Origin: Blautia sp.
Lineage (GTDB): Bacteria; Bacillota; Clostridia; Lachnospirales; Lachnospiraceae
Assembly (NCBI GenBank): GCA_023664455.1
Contig: JAMPFM010000023.1
Location: 1-43,610 of the forward strand
Direction: 5' to 3'
Length of the DNA stretch: 43,610 nucleotides
The number at the start of each line of letters is the position of its first letter. The first letter of the stretch is position 1. A program made the position numbers and the translations under genes. Positions 24,301 to 31,922 of this stretch are shown piece by piece. The notes under the pieces are model-generated. The model had not been told where the DNA came from. It was given only the letters and a program-made list of their open reading frames with translations, and searched no databases.

Positions 24301-26709
24301 CTTTATCGTTCCGGACGCTTTGATAGAACCGTTTCCTATCGTGTATTCCGCAGACATATTGTCGGCGGACACTATATTATTATCAATCGCTTTTATCTGC
24401 TTATCTGTAAGCGTTTCCATGCCGGATATGCCGCTGGTCAGGATATCTGCGCTGCCGTCATAAGAGGTCTTGGAAATCTTGGATAAATATTCCGTCTTAA
24501 AAGCATCCGTCTGATAATGGGACTGCAGCGGCGTATGTTGAAACTCATTTTCTCCCTGTAAAAATACGCCCGCATTGGTATCCAGATAATACCAAGCGTC
24601 TCCTAATTTCACAATGTTATAAGTATGCGCATTGGCGTCGGTTCCCATTACGACTCTGTTAGCTATTCCAAGCTCCCTCGCCAGCCGGTAGAACAACAGC
24701 GCATACCCTTGGCAGGTAGCCTTCCCATTATATAGCGCAGAGTAACAGGTGTGATAAATCGGCGTCGTCGTACCAATATACTTCACGTTATTCCGCACAT
24801 AATTATACACCGCCTTGATTTTATTGAAATCGCTCGCCGTCTGGTAATTATAGAGCGCACCGCCCGGCTGCCGGATAATCTTATCAATCTGTTCGTCCAC
24901 CCAGTCTTCCTGTTTCCTCGTCGTAATAAACTGCGGCGTGACGGTATACTTGGTATACGCCTGATGATTAAAAGAAAAACCGTGCTCCAGGGAAAGCTCA
25001 GAACCAATAAATTCCACACTGTCCGCATCCCCGATTGCCAGAAGCAGATAATCCCCCTCATAGGGTTTCATGCCTTCTCTTTCCCTGTAAAAATCATAAA
25101 TATCCTCAAAATCATACTCTGGATAACCGCCTTCTTCCCCGGTTCCCGGCACAAGCCACCATTCCGCTCCGCCCGCGGCATAAATGGTAACTTCTTTGTC
25201 ACGGCTGACCATCACATCGCGTATCGCCTGCATAAGGGAATCTTTCGTATTATACAGATAAGCGCTTCCCGATGGGCTGTAACTGCCGTCGCCCGCTTCG
25301 ATATGTACCGGAATCTGCCACATAAATCCGCCGACATTTTGCCCCACTGTCATGGACAAATAATAAGTGTCTTCCGTTGCCGAACCGGGCAGCGCGGTCA
25401 TATATACCTCGTAATCTTTGCAGACCATCTCATTATTTTCCTTAACGATTTCCGGTCGAAACTGTACCTTATCATCTCCTACAAGGGACAGGGTAGGTTC
25501 CCCGCTGCTTGTTCCTTCAGAAACTCCCTCGGAAGTATAATAACGGTTACAGAGATACCAGCCGGAGTAACAATCCTGCTCCAGTATTTCCAGACTGTTA
25601 TCCTCTTTGATACGCGCCACCTTAAACTTCTTCGTTTCCCCTTCGTGTATCGTAAGCTCTTCCAGCTTATTTCCATCTTCGTCTGCAATACAGCCTCCGA
25701 GATAGCCTTCATCATCCTTAAATCCCGGATAGAGATTCGCATAATAATAGAATCCGGCATTGCTCACCGGATCGGAAAGCATGCTTTCACAACGAATCGT
25801 CTCAGAATCTTCCCCGTCTTTATCATAGAGGATGCTGATTTTATAATAGTATGTTTTATTTTTGGCGCCGCCAGTCACTGGCTGTGCGGTTTTATCGGAA
25901 TACCCCATAGGGTCGCTGGCAAAAACAGGATTAAAATTTCCAGATTCCCCGATTTTTACATATTCTCCCTCTTCCGTTTCTGAACGGTAAATATTACACT
26001 GATAAATATTTCCGCCTATTACGTTATTGCCTACAATCTGAACCTTCCATTGAAGCTGCACTTCCCCATAGGACTGAAGCGTTACTTTCGGCTCTATGAT
26101 TGCCACTTCCGTATCATCTTTCTGCACTTCCCCGTCAGCCGCCGTCATCAGCGCCGCGCCATCCGCCGGCTCCTGGCCAGTCATGTCCGCTTCCTGCACC
26201 GTGCCCTCTTCCAGCAGCCCGACGCCGTCTTCTACGATATCCCCATCTGTTTCCTCTGGGACGCTGTCATCCGGTGTTTCGTCCGGGACTTCTGATGCAT
26301 CATCCGCCGGCGTTTTGCCGGAATCTTCTGCCGCATCACCGGCTGGTGTTTTACCGGAATCTTCTGCCGCATCACCGGCTGGTGTTTTGCCGGAATCTTC
26401 TGCTATATCACCGGCTGGTGTTTTGCCGGAGTCTTCTGCCATATCACCGGCTGGTGTTTTACCGGAATCTTCTGCCATATCACCGGCTGGCGTTTTGCCG
26501 GAATCTTCGCCCGTTATCCCACTGCTCTGTTTCCCTTCCGATTCTTCCATGATACTTCCGGTCTGTTTCCCATCCGGTTCTTCCACGGTACTGTCAGCCG
26601 CTATCGCGTCCGGCTCTTCAAAACTTCCCACTGCAGACACCGTCGCCGTACTTTCCACAACCATGCATGTCGTCAGAAGAATTGCTAAAATACGTTTTAT
26701 TCTCATCAT
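21334..26709 (-). CDS. Secreted transglutaminase-like multidomain surface protein (1791 aa)
   Basis: Residues 1-26 are a Sec signal peptide (basic MMRIKR, hydrophobic ILAILLTTCMVV, cleavage near VSA). Residues 68-139 hold six 12-residue acidic repeats (EDSGKTPAGDMA type). A transglutaminase-like domain spans about 600-730, with the triad C666 (KATCQGYA), H695 (NAHTYN) and D710 (YYLDTN). A group 2 Ig-like domain follows (SNASDVVSVNRVTGVL), then a fibronectin III-like segment and further Ig-like repeats. Such proteins act outside the cell, either cross-linking or hydrolysing peptides or as wall-associated proteases. No LPxTG motif or C-terminal anchor is seen, so it is released or held non-covalently. 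GGAGGGG lies about 7 nt before ATG 26709. The family is clear; substrate unknown. Confidence 0.88.
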   Translation of the reverse strand: MMRIKRILAILLTTCMVVESTATVSAVGSFEEPDAIAADSTVEEPDGKQTGSIMEESEGKQSSGITGEDSGKTPAGDMAEDSGKTPAGDMAEDSGKTPAGDIAEDSGKTPAGDAAEDSGKTPAGDAAEDSGKTPADDASEVPDETPDDSVPEETDGDIVEDGVGLLEEGTVQEADMTGQEPADGAALMTAADGEVQKDDTEVAIIEPKVTLQSYGEVQLQWKVQIVGNNVIGGNIYQCNIYRSETEEGEYVKIGESGNFNPVFASDPMGYSDKTAQPVTGGAKNKTYYYKISILYDKDGEDSETIRCESMLSDPVSNAGFYYYANLYPGFKDDEGYLGGCIADEDGNKLEELTIHEGETKKFKVARIKEDNSLEILEQDCYSGWYLCNRYYTSEGVSEGTSSGEPTLSLVGDDKVQFRPEIVKENNEMVCKDYEVYMTALPGSATEDTYYLSMTVGQNVGGFMWQIPVHIEAGDGSYSPSGSAYLYNTKDSLMQAIRDVMVSRDKEVTIYAAGGAEWWLVPGTGEEGGYPEYDFEDIYDFYREREGMKPYEGDYLLLAIGDADSVEFIGSELSLEHGFSFNHQAYTKYTVTPQFITTRKQEDWVDEQIDKIIRQPGGALYNYQTASDFNKIKAVYNYVRNNVKYIGTTTPIYHTCYSALYNGKATCQGYALLFYRLARELGIANRVVMGTDANAHTYNIVKLGDAWYYLDTNAGVFLQGENEFQHTPLQSHYQTDAFKTEYLSKISKTSYDGSADILTSGISGMETLTDKQIKAIDNNIVSADNMSAEYTIGNGSIKASGTIKYTEGCSGYLGYEEGSATAGHFLAVRIKADASKFTNDGHLSIFYPGKDGNQVEQRYQKADSTLKDGYVDVILNVTGQSPDITIEVDYDTNVEKDSKYEAASYLLALSKLKKEEQGKCAGNVTEVSIYGVEISSPSVQKSTDGAEIKVSYDAVAYSSKVELYGKEPASGNYVALRLNTPDCVKPTAMLEDTTVKESTVEGGLIEIDEKDYSYIHFIIPVQDALSKEFTITWGGSHPYAWEQKLTIETTKDCILEKLDESALLPGSIAFNGLNTTMYVGQSQCIHTTIKKKYEQDVTQLFYTSNASDVVSVNRVTGVLKALKPGTAMISVSAIDKSGNTITKTAKITVKALTAPAGIKVSALKDTSAVLNWKANATGQYMEVYAIPYSADVFGTKKADWKGVIEGALKTAGMDGQLLSVLEDDEKTAMLDILQQYFKTGECLAQSEASNKNSLTMQGLLAKTEYVFYFRNVSAATDSSVAFAGATSDKVKTKGRIFDKVQLTVTPQGAAGITQTTEEGTPVYTITAAGQGTAVTIGYTLLDAAGNAITGSAPEFQSVKFNSSNKKIAKVDVSQSDKTKGTLSYGAQVGDAEITVTGKDASGTVRTSAPVVVRVVKAPSKLTNKTTTLTIGQSVRLGELIGTDLKGSLQGMDLGSVNFDAALQSIQQSGCFASSQQEGATAAQDTEITATALIGNKNNGSMDVAFSMGTSTATAKIKVKDMAAPSIGKVTIKDTSVTFSFTPAATVREQSASKYYTVTITDKATGETLEAKSGAASPDTTSPDTVSPYTCSVSTDSWSCKVAGLSSNKTYEAVITAHFDMEGKQNTKSSKAKKFTTKKPLLVTEGSIGVNYISLEELRANPNAAGAAIDYGNEDGISIENNGTYVFMAQVSNLARTLDTDKLKWTISSGDKKAASIKAASSTFEMQLTTTKTGTFTITATSTVTKEAVATFKVNVIPYQSGGKKTAQENPAPEVAYFPAADGGMSRKKEDIA
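26293..26508 (-). repeat. Six 36-bp in-frame tandem repeats in the surface protein gene
   Basis: Six copies of a 12-codon unit (EDSGKTPAGDMA with D/A/I variants) run through residues 68-139. The DNA copies are nearly identical, so copy number can change by recombination or slippage without breaking the frame. The segment would form an extended acidic linker between signal peptide and folded domains. Confidence 0.9.
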
Positions 26710-26802
26710 CCTGTTGCCCCTCCAATCCCATCACTTCGGTCTGAAAATAAAAAATCTTAATTTTTCAATTTTAATATTACACCATGACTCCCAGAATGAC
26801 AA

Positions 26803-26839
26803 GAAGAAGTTTCCAGACTTCCCGCCTGGAAACTTCTTC
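26803..26839 (-). terminator. Terminator of the ABC exporter operon
   Basis: GAAGAAGTTTCCAG (26803-26816) and its perfect complement (26826-26839) form a 14-bp stem with a 9-nt loop, about 44 nt after the ABC gene stop at 26883. The minus-side tail is CTTGTCATT. The remaining sequence to 26709 holds the AT-rich promoter region of the surface protein gene. Confidence 0.8.
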
Positions 26840-26882
26840 CAATTTTTCCATCTTCTTTTTCCCGGTCCACGCCGCCATGACG

Positions 26883-28724
26883 CTATGCCGTTACATCTTC
26901 AAACTGCGCGTTGTACAATTCCGCATAAAAACCGTTCTGCGCAAGAAGCTGCTCGTGATTTCCCTGCTCGATAATATCCCCGTCTTTCATGACAAGAATT
27001 AAGTCAGCGTCTTTAATCGTAGAAAGCCTGTGCGCGATGACAAAGCTGGTCCTTCCTTTCATCAGATTGTTCATCGCCTTCTGAATCCGCTGCTCCGTCC
27101 TCGTATCGACAGAACTAGTCGCCTCGTCCAGAATCAGAATCCTGTTATCGGCAAGAATCGCCCGCGCGATGGTCAGAAGCTGTTTCTGCCCCTGGGATAC
27201 GTTGCTGGCGTCCTCATTCAGCTCCATCTGGTAGCCGCCAGGCAGGGTACGGATAAATCTGTCTGCATGGGCAGCTTTCGCGGCTTCTATGACTTCCTCG
27301 TCCGTAGCGTCCAGCCTTCCGTAGCGGATATTTTCCATGATCGTCCCTTTAAACAGCCAGGTATCCTGTAAAACCATGCCAAAGCTCTCGCGCAGCTCAC
27401 TACGGTTGAACTGTCTGACATCATGACCGTCCACTTTGATGCAGCCTCCGTTGACGTCATAAAAACGCATCAGCAGTTTAACCATCGTCGTCTTTCCTGC
27501 GCCGGTAGGTCCCACGATTGCAACCGTCTGCCCCGGCTCCACGCTGCTGTTAAAATTATGGATGATGATTTTATCCGGTTTATATCCGAACTGGACGTTT
27601 TCAAAATCCACACGTCCTTCCATCTCAGAAAGCCGGACCGGATTTTCGACAAACTGATCTTCTTCCTCTTCTTCCAGAAACTCAAAAACCCGTTCCGCCG
27701 CAGCCGCCGTAGATTGCAGCATATTGGATACCTGGGCAAGCTGTGTAATCGGCTGTGTGAAATTTTTCACATACTGGATAAACGCCTGGATATCCCCGAT
27801 TTCAATCATCCCCCGAATGGTCAGAAGACTTCCGACAACGGCTACCGCAACATAGCCAAGGTTTCCTATGAAATTCATAATCGGCTGCATCATTCCCGAT
27901 AAAAACTGGGATTTCCATGCCGAGCGGTAAAGAATCTCATTGGTTTCCCCGAACTCTTTTAAAACCGTTTCTTCCCGGTTAAACGCCTTGACGATATTCT
28001 GTCCGCTGTAAACCTCTTCCACCTGACCGTTAATTTTCCCAAGATAAGTCTGCTGCGCCACGAAATATTTCTGTGAAAATTTTACAACGATACCAATCAG
28101 CCCCCCGGATATCGGCAGAATCACAAGTGCAATCAGCGTCATCAACGGGCTGATACTCAACATCATAATCAACACGCCGACCATCGTACTCAGCGAAGTG
28201 ATTAACGTCGTAATGCTCTGATTCAGGCTCATGCCCAGCGTATCCACATCATTTGTAATACGGGAAAGCACTTCCCCCACTGTCCTTGATTCAAAATATT
28301 CAAGCGGCATCCGGTTTATTTTCTCCGAAATCTCCTTACGGAAACGGAAGCACATCTTTTGTGACACACCTGTCATAATCCATCCCTGGAATAAAGATAA
28401 CAGCGCACTGAGTAAATATAATCCTAACAGCAGCAATAAAATTCTGCCGATTTTCTCAAAATTAATTCCGCCCGTCTGATAAAGTTTCGCCATCAGACCA
28501 TTGAATAATTCTGTCGTCGCCCTGCTTAAAATTTTCGGCCCGATAATGCTGAAAACAGTGCTTCCGATTGCAAAAAGAATCACAGCAAACAGCCCGTATT
28601 TATAACGCCCCATATATTGCAGCAGTTTGCGAATCGTTCCTTTGAAGTCTTTCGCCTTTTCACCCGGCATCATACCGCCGCCCGGTCCGTGGGGGCCGCG
28701 TCTTTGTCTCGGTCTCTCACTCAT
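26883..28724 (-). CDS. ABC exporter half-transporter, canonical-site subunit
   Basis: 613 residues: a six-helix transmembrane domain (about 40-340) fused to a nucleotide-binding domain. Walker A GPTGAGKT (405-412), signature NVSQGQ (508-513), Walker B ILILDE with catalytic E534, and H-loop H565 are intact. The SQGQ signature and the pairing with a partner having a degenerate site match heterodimeric exporters such as TM287/288, BmrCD and EfrCD, which move drugs or peptides outward. Its ATG overlaps the stop of the partner gene by 4 bp (ATGA), so the two are translationally coupled. The N-terminus is Arg/Gly/Pro-rich. Substrate unknown. Confidence 0.93.
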   Translation of the reverse strand: MSERPRQRRGPHGPGGGMMPGEKAKDFKGTIRKLLQYMGRYKYGLFAVILFAIGSTVFSIIGPKILSRATTELFNGLMAKLYQTGGINFEKIGRILLLLLGLYLLSALLSLFQGWIMTGVSQKMCFRFRKEISEKINRMPLEYFESRTVGEVLSRITNDVDTLGMSLNQSITTLITSLSTMVGVLIMMLSISPLMTLIALVILPISGGLIGIVVKFSQKYFVAQQTYLGKINGQVEEVYSGQNIVKAFNREETVLKEFGETNEILYRSAWKSQFLSGMMQPIMNFIGNLGYVAVAVVGSLLTIRGMIEIGDIQAFIQYVKNFTQPITQLAQVSNMLQSTAAAAERVFEFLEEEEEDQFVENPVRLSEMEGRVDFENVQFGYKPDKIIIHNFNSSVEPGQTVAIVGPTGAGKTTMVKLLMRFYDVNGGCIKVDGHDVRQFNRSELRESFGMVLQDTWLFKGTIMENIRYGRLDATDEEVIEAAKAAHADRFIRTLPGGYQMELNEDASNVSQGQKQLLTIARAILADNRILILDEATSSVDTRTEQRIQKAMNNLMKGRTSFVIAHRLSTIKDADLILVMKDGDIIEQGNHEQLLAQNGFYAELYNAQFEDVTA

Positions 28725-30904
28725 GATACCCTGCCCCCTTTCAATTCAGCTTCCGACAACTGCGACCTCGCAATTTCCTGATATGCCGCACAATTTTCCA
28801 ATAATTCCTCATGCGTTCCTATGCCCGCAATCCTGCCCTCATCCAGCACGATAATCTGATCCGCATGAAGAATCGTACTGATTCGCTGCGCCACAATAAT
28901 AACCGTCGCATCGGAAATTTTCTCGCCCAGCGCCTTTCTAAGTACAGCGTCCGTCTTATAATCCAGCGCGGAAAAACTATCGTCAAACAGGAAAACCTTG
29001 GGATTCTTGGCAATCGCCCTGGCAATGGAAAGCCGCTGCTTCTGTCCGCCGGACACATTCGTACCGCCCTGCGCGATGGGGCTTAAATACCGCTCGTTCT
29101 TGGATTCGATAAATTCTTTTGCCTGCGCAATATCCGCAGCTTCCCGCATGGTCTCATCTGAAATACTATCTTCGCCCGCAAACTTAATATTGGACTCTAT
29201 TGTTCCCGAAAAAAGGACTCCCTTTTGCGGCACAAATCCCAACAGACTCCTGAGTTTCTTCTGGGACAACTCCCTGATATCAACCCCGTCGATGGTAATC
29301 CTTCCATTTGTCACATCATAAAAACGAGGAAGCAAATGCAGCAAAGTGGATTTCCCGCAGCCGGTACTCCCGATAATCGCCGTCGTTTCTCCCGGTCTTG
29401 CCACGAAAGAAATATTCGATAATGCATCTTCCTCCGCCTCTGGATACCGGAAACAGACGTCTTCAAAAGCAACCAGACCTTTTTCCTCTATCTGCGCATC
29501 CTTCACATTTTCCTTATCCAGAATCGTCGGCTCCGTATGCAGCACTGCCTCGATACGCTCCGCTGCCACACCGGCTCTCGGCAGCATGACAGATATCATC
29601 GTCAACATCAAGAAGGCCATTACAATCTGCATCGAATAAGTAATAAATGCCATCATATCGCCAATCTGCAAATTGCCCGCATCGATGCCTTTCGCGCCAA
29701 ACCAGACGATTAAAACGGCAATGCCATTCATGACAAACATCATCGTAGGCATCATAAAGGTCATAACCCGGTTTGTAAAAATCTGGGTGGACATCAAGTC
29801 CCGGTTCGCCTTGTCAAAGCGTTTTTCCTCGTATTTCTCCCTGCTAAAAGCCCGGATTACCGGAATACCTGTCAGAATTTCCCTGGATACCAGATTGATT
29901 CTGTCCACCAGAGTCTGCATCAGCTTGAATTTCGGCATGGCGATGCTGACCAGACTTCCCACAAGCAGAAGAATCAAGCCGACCGCAACCGCAATAATCC
30001 AGCCCATACCTGTCTTCGTATGCACTACCTTGATAATTCCGCCAATTCCCATCAGCGGTGCATAACATACCATCCGCAGCAGCATCACCGCCACCATCTG
30101 CACCTGCTGGATATCATTCGTACTCCTTGTAATCAGAGATGCGGTCGAGAATTGCTCCATCTCTGCATGGGAAAAAGAAACTACCCGCTGAAATACCCGG
30201 TTACGCAACCGCAGACCGATGCCCGCCGAAACCCGCGCCGCCAGGAACCCGACGGCAATGGACGCCGTCATCATCAGGACCGTCATCAACAACATTTTCG
30301 CGCCTGTAACTAATAGGTACTTCGTCTGGATAGCGTTTACATCTATACCCAGCGCTTCATACTCCGCTTTCACAAACATAATCGCCATCTGCTCGACAAT
30401 CATATCGCTTAGTTCTTCCCCATATTCTTCCAGCGCCTGGTTTTTCATTTCCAGAATTTCCGCCTTCGTTATCATCCCGGAAGCTTCCATTTCCCGAAGC
30501 GCCGCCAGTCCCGGACCCTGCTGATTCAAATCCGCGTTGCCCATCATGGAAACCATGACGATCGGAACCGCAACCGCCTCATTCAATGCCGCCAGCGTAT
30601 CCTCATCGCTTATCTGCAGCTCGTAAGCGCCATCTGCTCCCAGCACATAAGAGTCCCGGATAAGGGCTTCTGCATCTTCTTCTGCAAATAAGCATATATT
30701 CTCTAATGTTTCTTCCCGCATTTTATCCGGCGCCGCATTCTCAATGCCGCCCTGCTCGATGCCCACATCTACAATCTGGGATGTATAAGAAGGCAGCGAT
30801 AAGTCACAATATGCCTGAAGAATCAGCAGCAGGATTACTGCTGCCACCGATGCCTTAAATTCCCCAAGATATTTCATAATCTGAAACATATACTTTTCCC
30901 GCAT
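28721..30904 (-). CDS. ABC exporter half-transporter, degenerate-site subunit
   Basis: About 727 residues, with a fused transmembrane and nucleotide-binding domain. An insertion of roughly 130 residues lies between TM1 and TM2 (from the GIEQGG region to the YLLVTGAK region) and should be extracellular. Walker A is GSTGCGKST and the signature is VSGGQKQR. Walker B reads VFLFDDS, with Asp in place of the catalytic Glu, so one ATP site of the heterodimer is non-hydrolytic, as in TM287. The frame is open to 31066, but the extra 54 codons lie in the hairpin repeat at 30934-31130. The start is therefore placed at ATG 30904 (MREKYMFQ) or ATG 30889. It is the first gene of the exporter pair. Confidence 0.92.
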   Translation of the reverse strand: MREKYMFQIMKYLGEFKASVAAVILLLILQAYCDLSLPSYTSQIVDVGIEQGGIENAAPDKMREETLENICLFAEEDAEALIRDSYVLGADGAYELQISDEDTLAALNEAVAVPIVMVSMMGNADLNQQGPGLAALREMEASGMITKAEILEMKNQALEEYGEELSDMIVEQMAIMFVKAEYEALGIDVNAIQTKYLLVTGAKMLLMTVLMMTASIAVGFLAARVSAGIGLRLRNRVFQRVVSFSHAEMEQFSTASLITRSTNDIQQVQMVAVMLLRMVCYAPLMGIGGIIKVVHTKTGMGWIIAVAVGLILLLVGSLVSIAMPKFKLMQTLVDRINLVSREILTGIPVIRAFSREKYEEKRFDKANRDLMSTQIFTNRVMTFMMPTMMFVMNGIAVLIVWFGAKGIDAGNLQIGDMMAFITYSMQIVMAFLMLTMISVMLPRAGVAAERIEAVLHTEPTILDKENVKDAQIEEKGLVAFEDVCFRYPEAEEDALSNISFVARPGETTAIIGSTGCGKSTLLHLLPRFYDVTNGRITIDGVDIRELSQKKLRSLLGFVPQKGVLFSGTIESNIKFAGEDSISDETMREAADIAQAKEFIESKNERYLSPIAQGGTNVSGGQKQRLSIARAIAKNPKVFLFDDSFSALDYKTDAVLRKALGEKISDATVIIVAQRISTILHADQIIVLDEGRIAGIGTHEELLENCAAYQEIARSQLSEAELKGGRVS

Positions 30905-30933
30905 TCCTTTCTGTTTAATTTTGATAGCAGACG

Positions 30934-31130
30934 ATTGCGAAACTAAGATTTTACAACCGTCCGTTGTGCAGAATATACAATCCAACACAGGCACGCTCCC
31001 GCTACGGTTCAAACGCAACGGTACATAAGATGCCAAAGTACGGCATCTAAGTACCGGCGTTTTCACAGTACCTGCTTTTGGATTTGTATATTCTGTACAA
31101 CTACATACTTCTATACTTTAGTTTCGCAAT
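30934..31130. repeat. Hairpin/MITE-like element, copy 1
   Basis: 13-bp perfect terminal inverted repeats (attgcgaaactaa / ttagtttcgcaat) enclose a second near-perfect pair of arms of about 23 bp (30969 region and 31079-31100) and an inner hairpin (agatgcc/ggcatct). The ends are 30 bp upstream of the ABC gene start. A second copy in the same orientation lies at 40707-40911. The right flank at 31147 carries an isolated end-like sequence (agataattgcaaaac). The open frame across the element is conserved between copies but ends in different contexts and is not a likely gene. Confidence 0.8.
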
Positions 31131-31308
31131 CACTTATAATCTTGGTAGATAATTGCAAAACCAGGTAATATTTTTATCTTAATCATGTTTCTAAAAGAGG
31201 TCAATTAAAAAACTATTAAATATTGGTACGATTTACAAAATTTGCATAAAATCCTACAAATATTGCAAATAGTATTGAAAATATTTCGCATCCGTTATTA
31301 AATAAATA

Positions 31309-31337
31309 TTGATTCTAGAATCAAAAAGTTATAACAT
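31309..31337 (+). promoter_or_regulatory. comFB promoter overlapped by a perfect palindrome
   Basis: TTGATT (31309-31314) and TAACAT (31332-31337) are 17 bp apart. The -35 box is part of a perfect 16-bp palindrome, TTGATTCTAGAATCAA (31309-31324), a likely operator. The stretch 31131-31308 is very AT-rich with no gene. Confidence 0.5.
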
Positions 31338-31385
31338 AGTATATAGATAATTGTTACAACATTCTTTACAACGGAGGGAACCTAA

Positions 31386-31697
31386 ATGGAGGGATTAAAA
31401 AACATGATGGAAGATAATGTAGAGCGGACAATCAACCGGCTGCTGCCTACTATGCCAAATATCTGCTCTTGCAATGACTGTAAACTGGACATGGCAACCT
31501 ATGCGCTGAACCGTTTGCAGCCTAAATATACGCGTACCAGTACCGGCGCCATCATTCATCGTTTTGACACTGCCTCCACGCAGGCGGAAGCCGAAATTTT
31601 AACGGTCGTTGTATCCGCTATAGAAATCATTGGAAGCCATCCGCACCATAGTACCCCCGCTGCGGCTCCCACCGAGACGGACAAGCCGGAAAAATAG
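31386..31697 (+). CDS. ComFB-family protein
   Basis: 103 residues matching the late-competence ComFB family: an N-terminal helix with MMEDNVERTI, then an I-C-S-C-x-x-C metal-type cluster (C27, C29, C32) with DMATYALNRLQPKY, and a helical C-terminal half. The final 20 residues (Pro/Ala/Thr/Glu) are disordered. In B. subtilis the gene lies in the comF operon, but its role is unclear; cyanobacterial relatives have been described as c-di-GMP receptors. No competence genes lie nearby here. GGAGGG is 7 nt before ATG 31386. It is monocistronic, between its own promoter and terminator. Family confidence is high, function open. Confidence 0.85.
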   Translation: MEGLKNMMEDNVERTINRLLPTMPNICSCNDCKLDMATYALNRLQPKYTRTSTGAIIHRFDTASTQAEAEILTVVVSAIEIIGSHPHHSTPAAAPTETDKPEK

Positions 31698-31763
31698 CTG
31701 TCATAGACCGCTATAAATGACTTCGCGGGTGCTTGATATATGGATTTGATGGGTAAAATATTT

Positions 31764-31799
31764 CCGGCTCTTACTAGTGTAGTGGGAGCCGGGTTTTTT
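31764..31799 (+). terminator. Terminator of the comFB-family gene
   Basis: CCGGCTC (31764-31770) pairs with GAGCCGG (31786-31792), followed by a T6 run. Confidence 0.85.
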
Positions 31800-31922
31800 G
31801 TGTATTTTTTCAAAAAAAGGAGCGTCGCTCCATAACTAAAATTCAGCTATTTCACGACACTCCCACTATTTTTTATTTATCTAAATAACTCACCGCTCCG
31901 TTGCATCTCCATCCCCAGACTC

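Noticed and set aside
24751-25983. 410-codon plus-strand frame
   Set aside because: Antisense to the intact transglutaminase-like gene; Arg/Ile/His-rich composition typical of a shadow frame.
26096-26974. 292-codon plus-strand frame with Ser/Pro/Ala repeats
   Set aside because: Reads the complement of the 36-bp repeats and signal peptide region of the surface protein; no start signals.
30905-31066. 54-codon N-terminal extension of the ABC exporter
   Set aside because: It is translated hairpin element; a similar frame appears in the other copy at 40707-40911, where no transporter follows.
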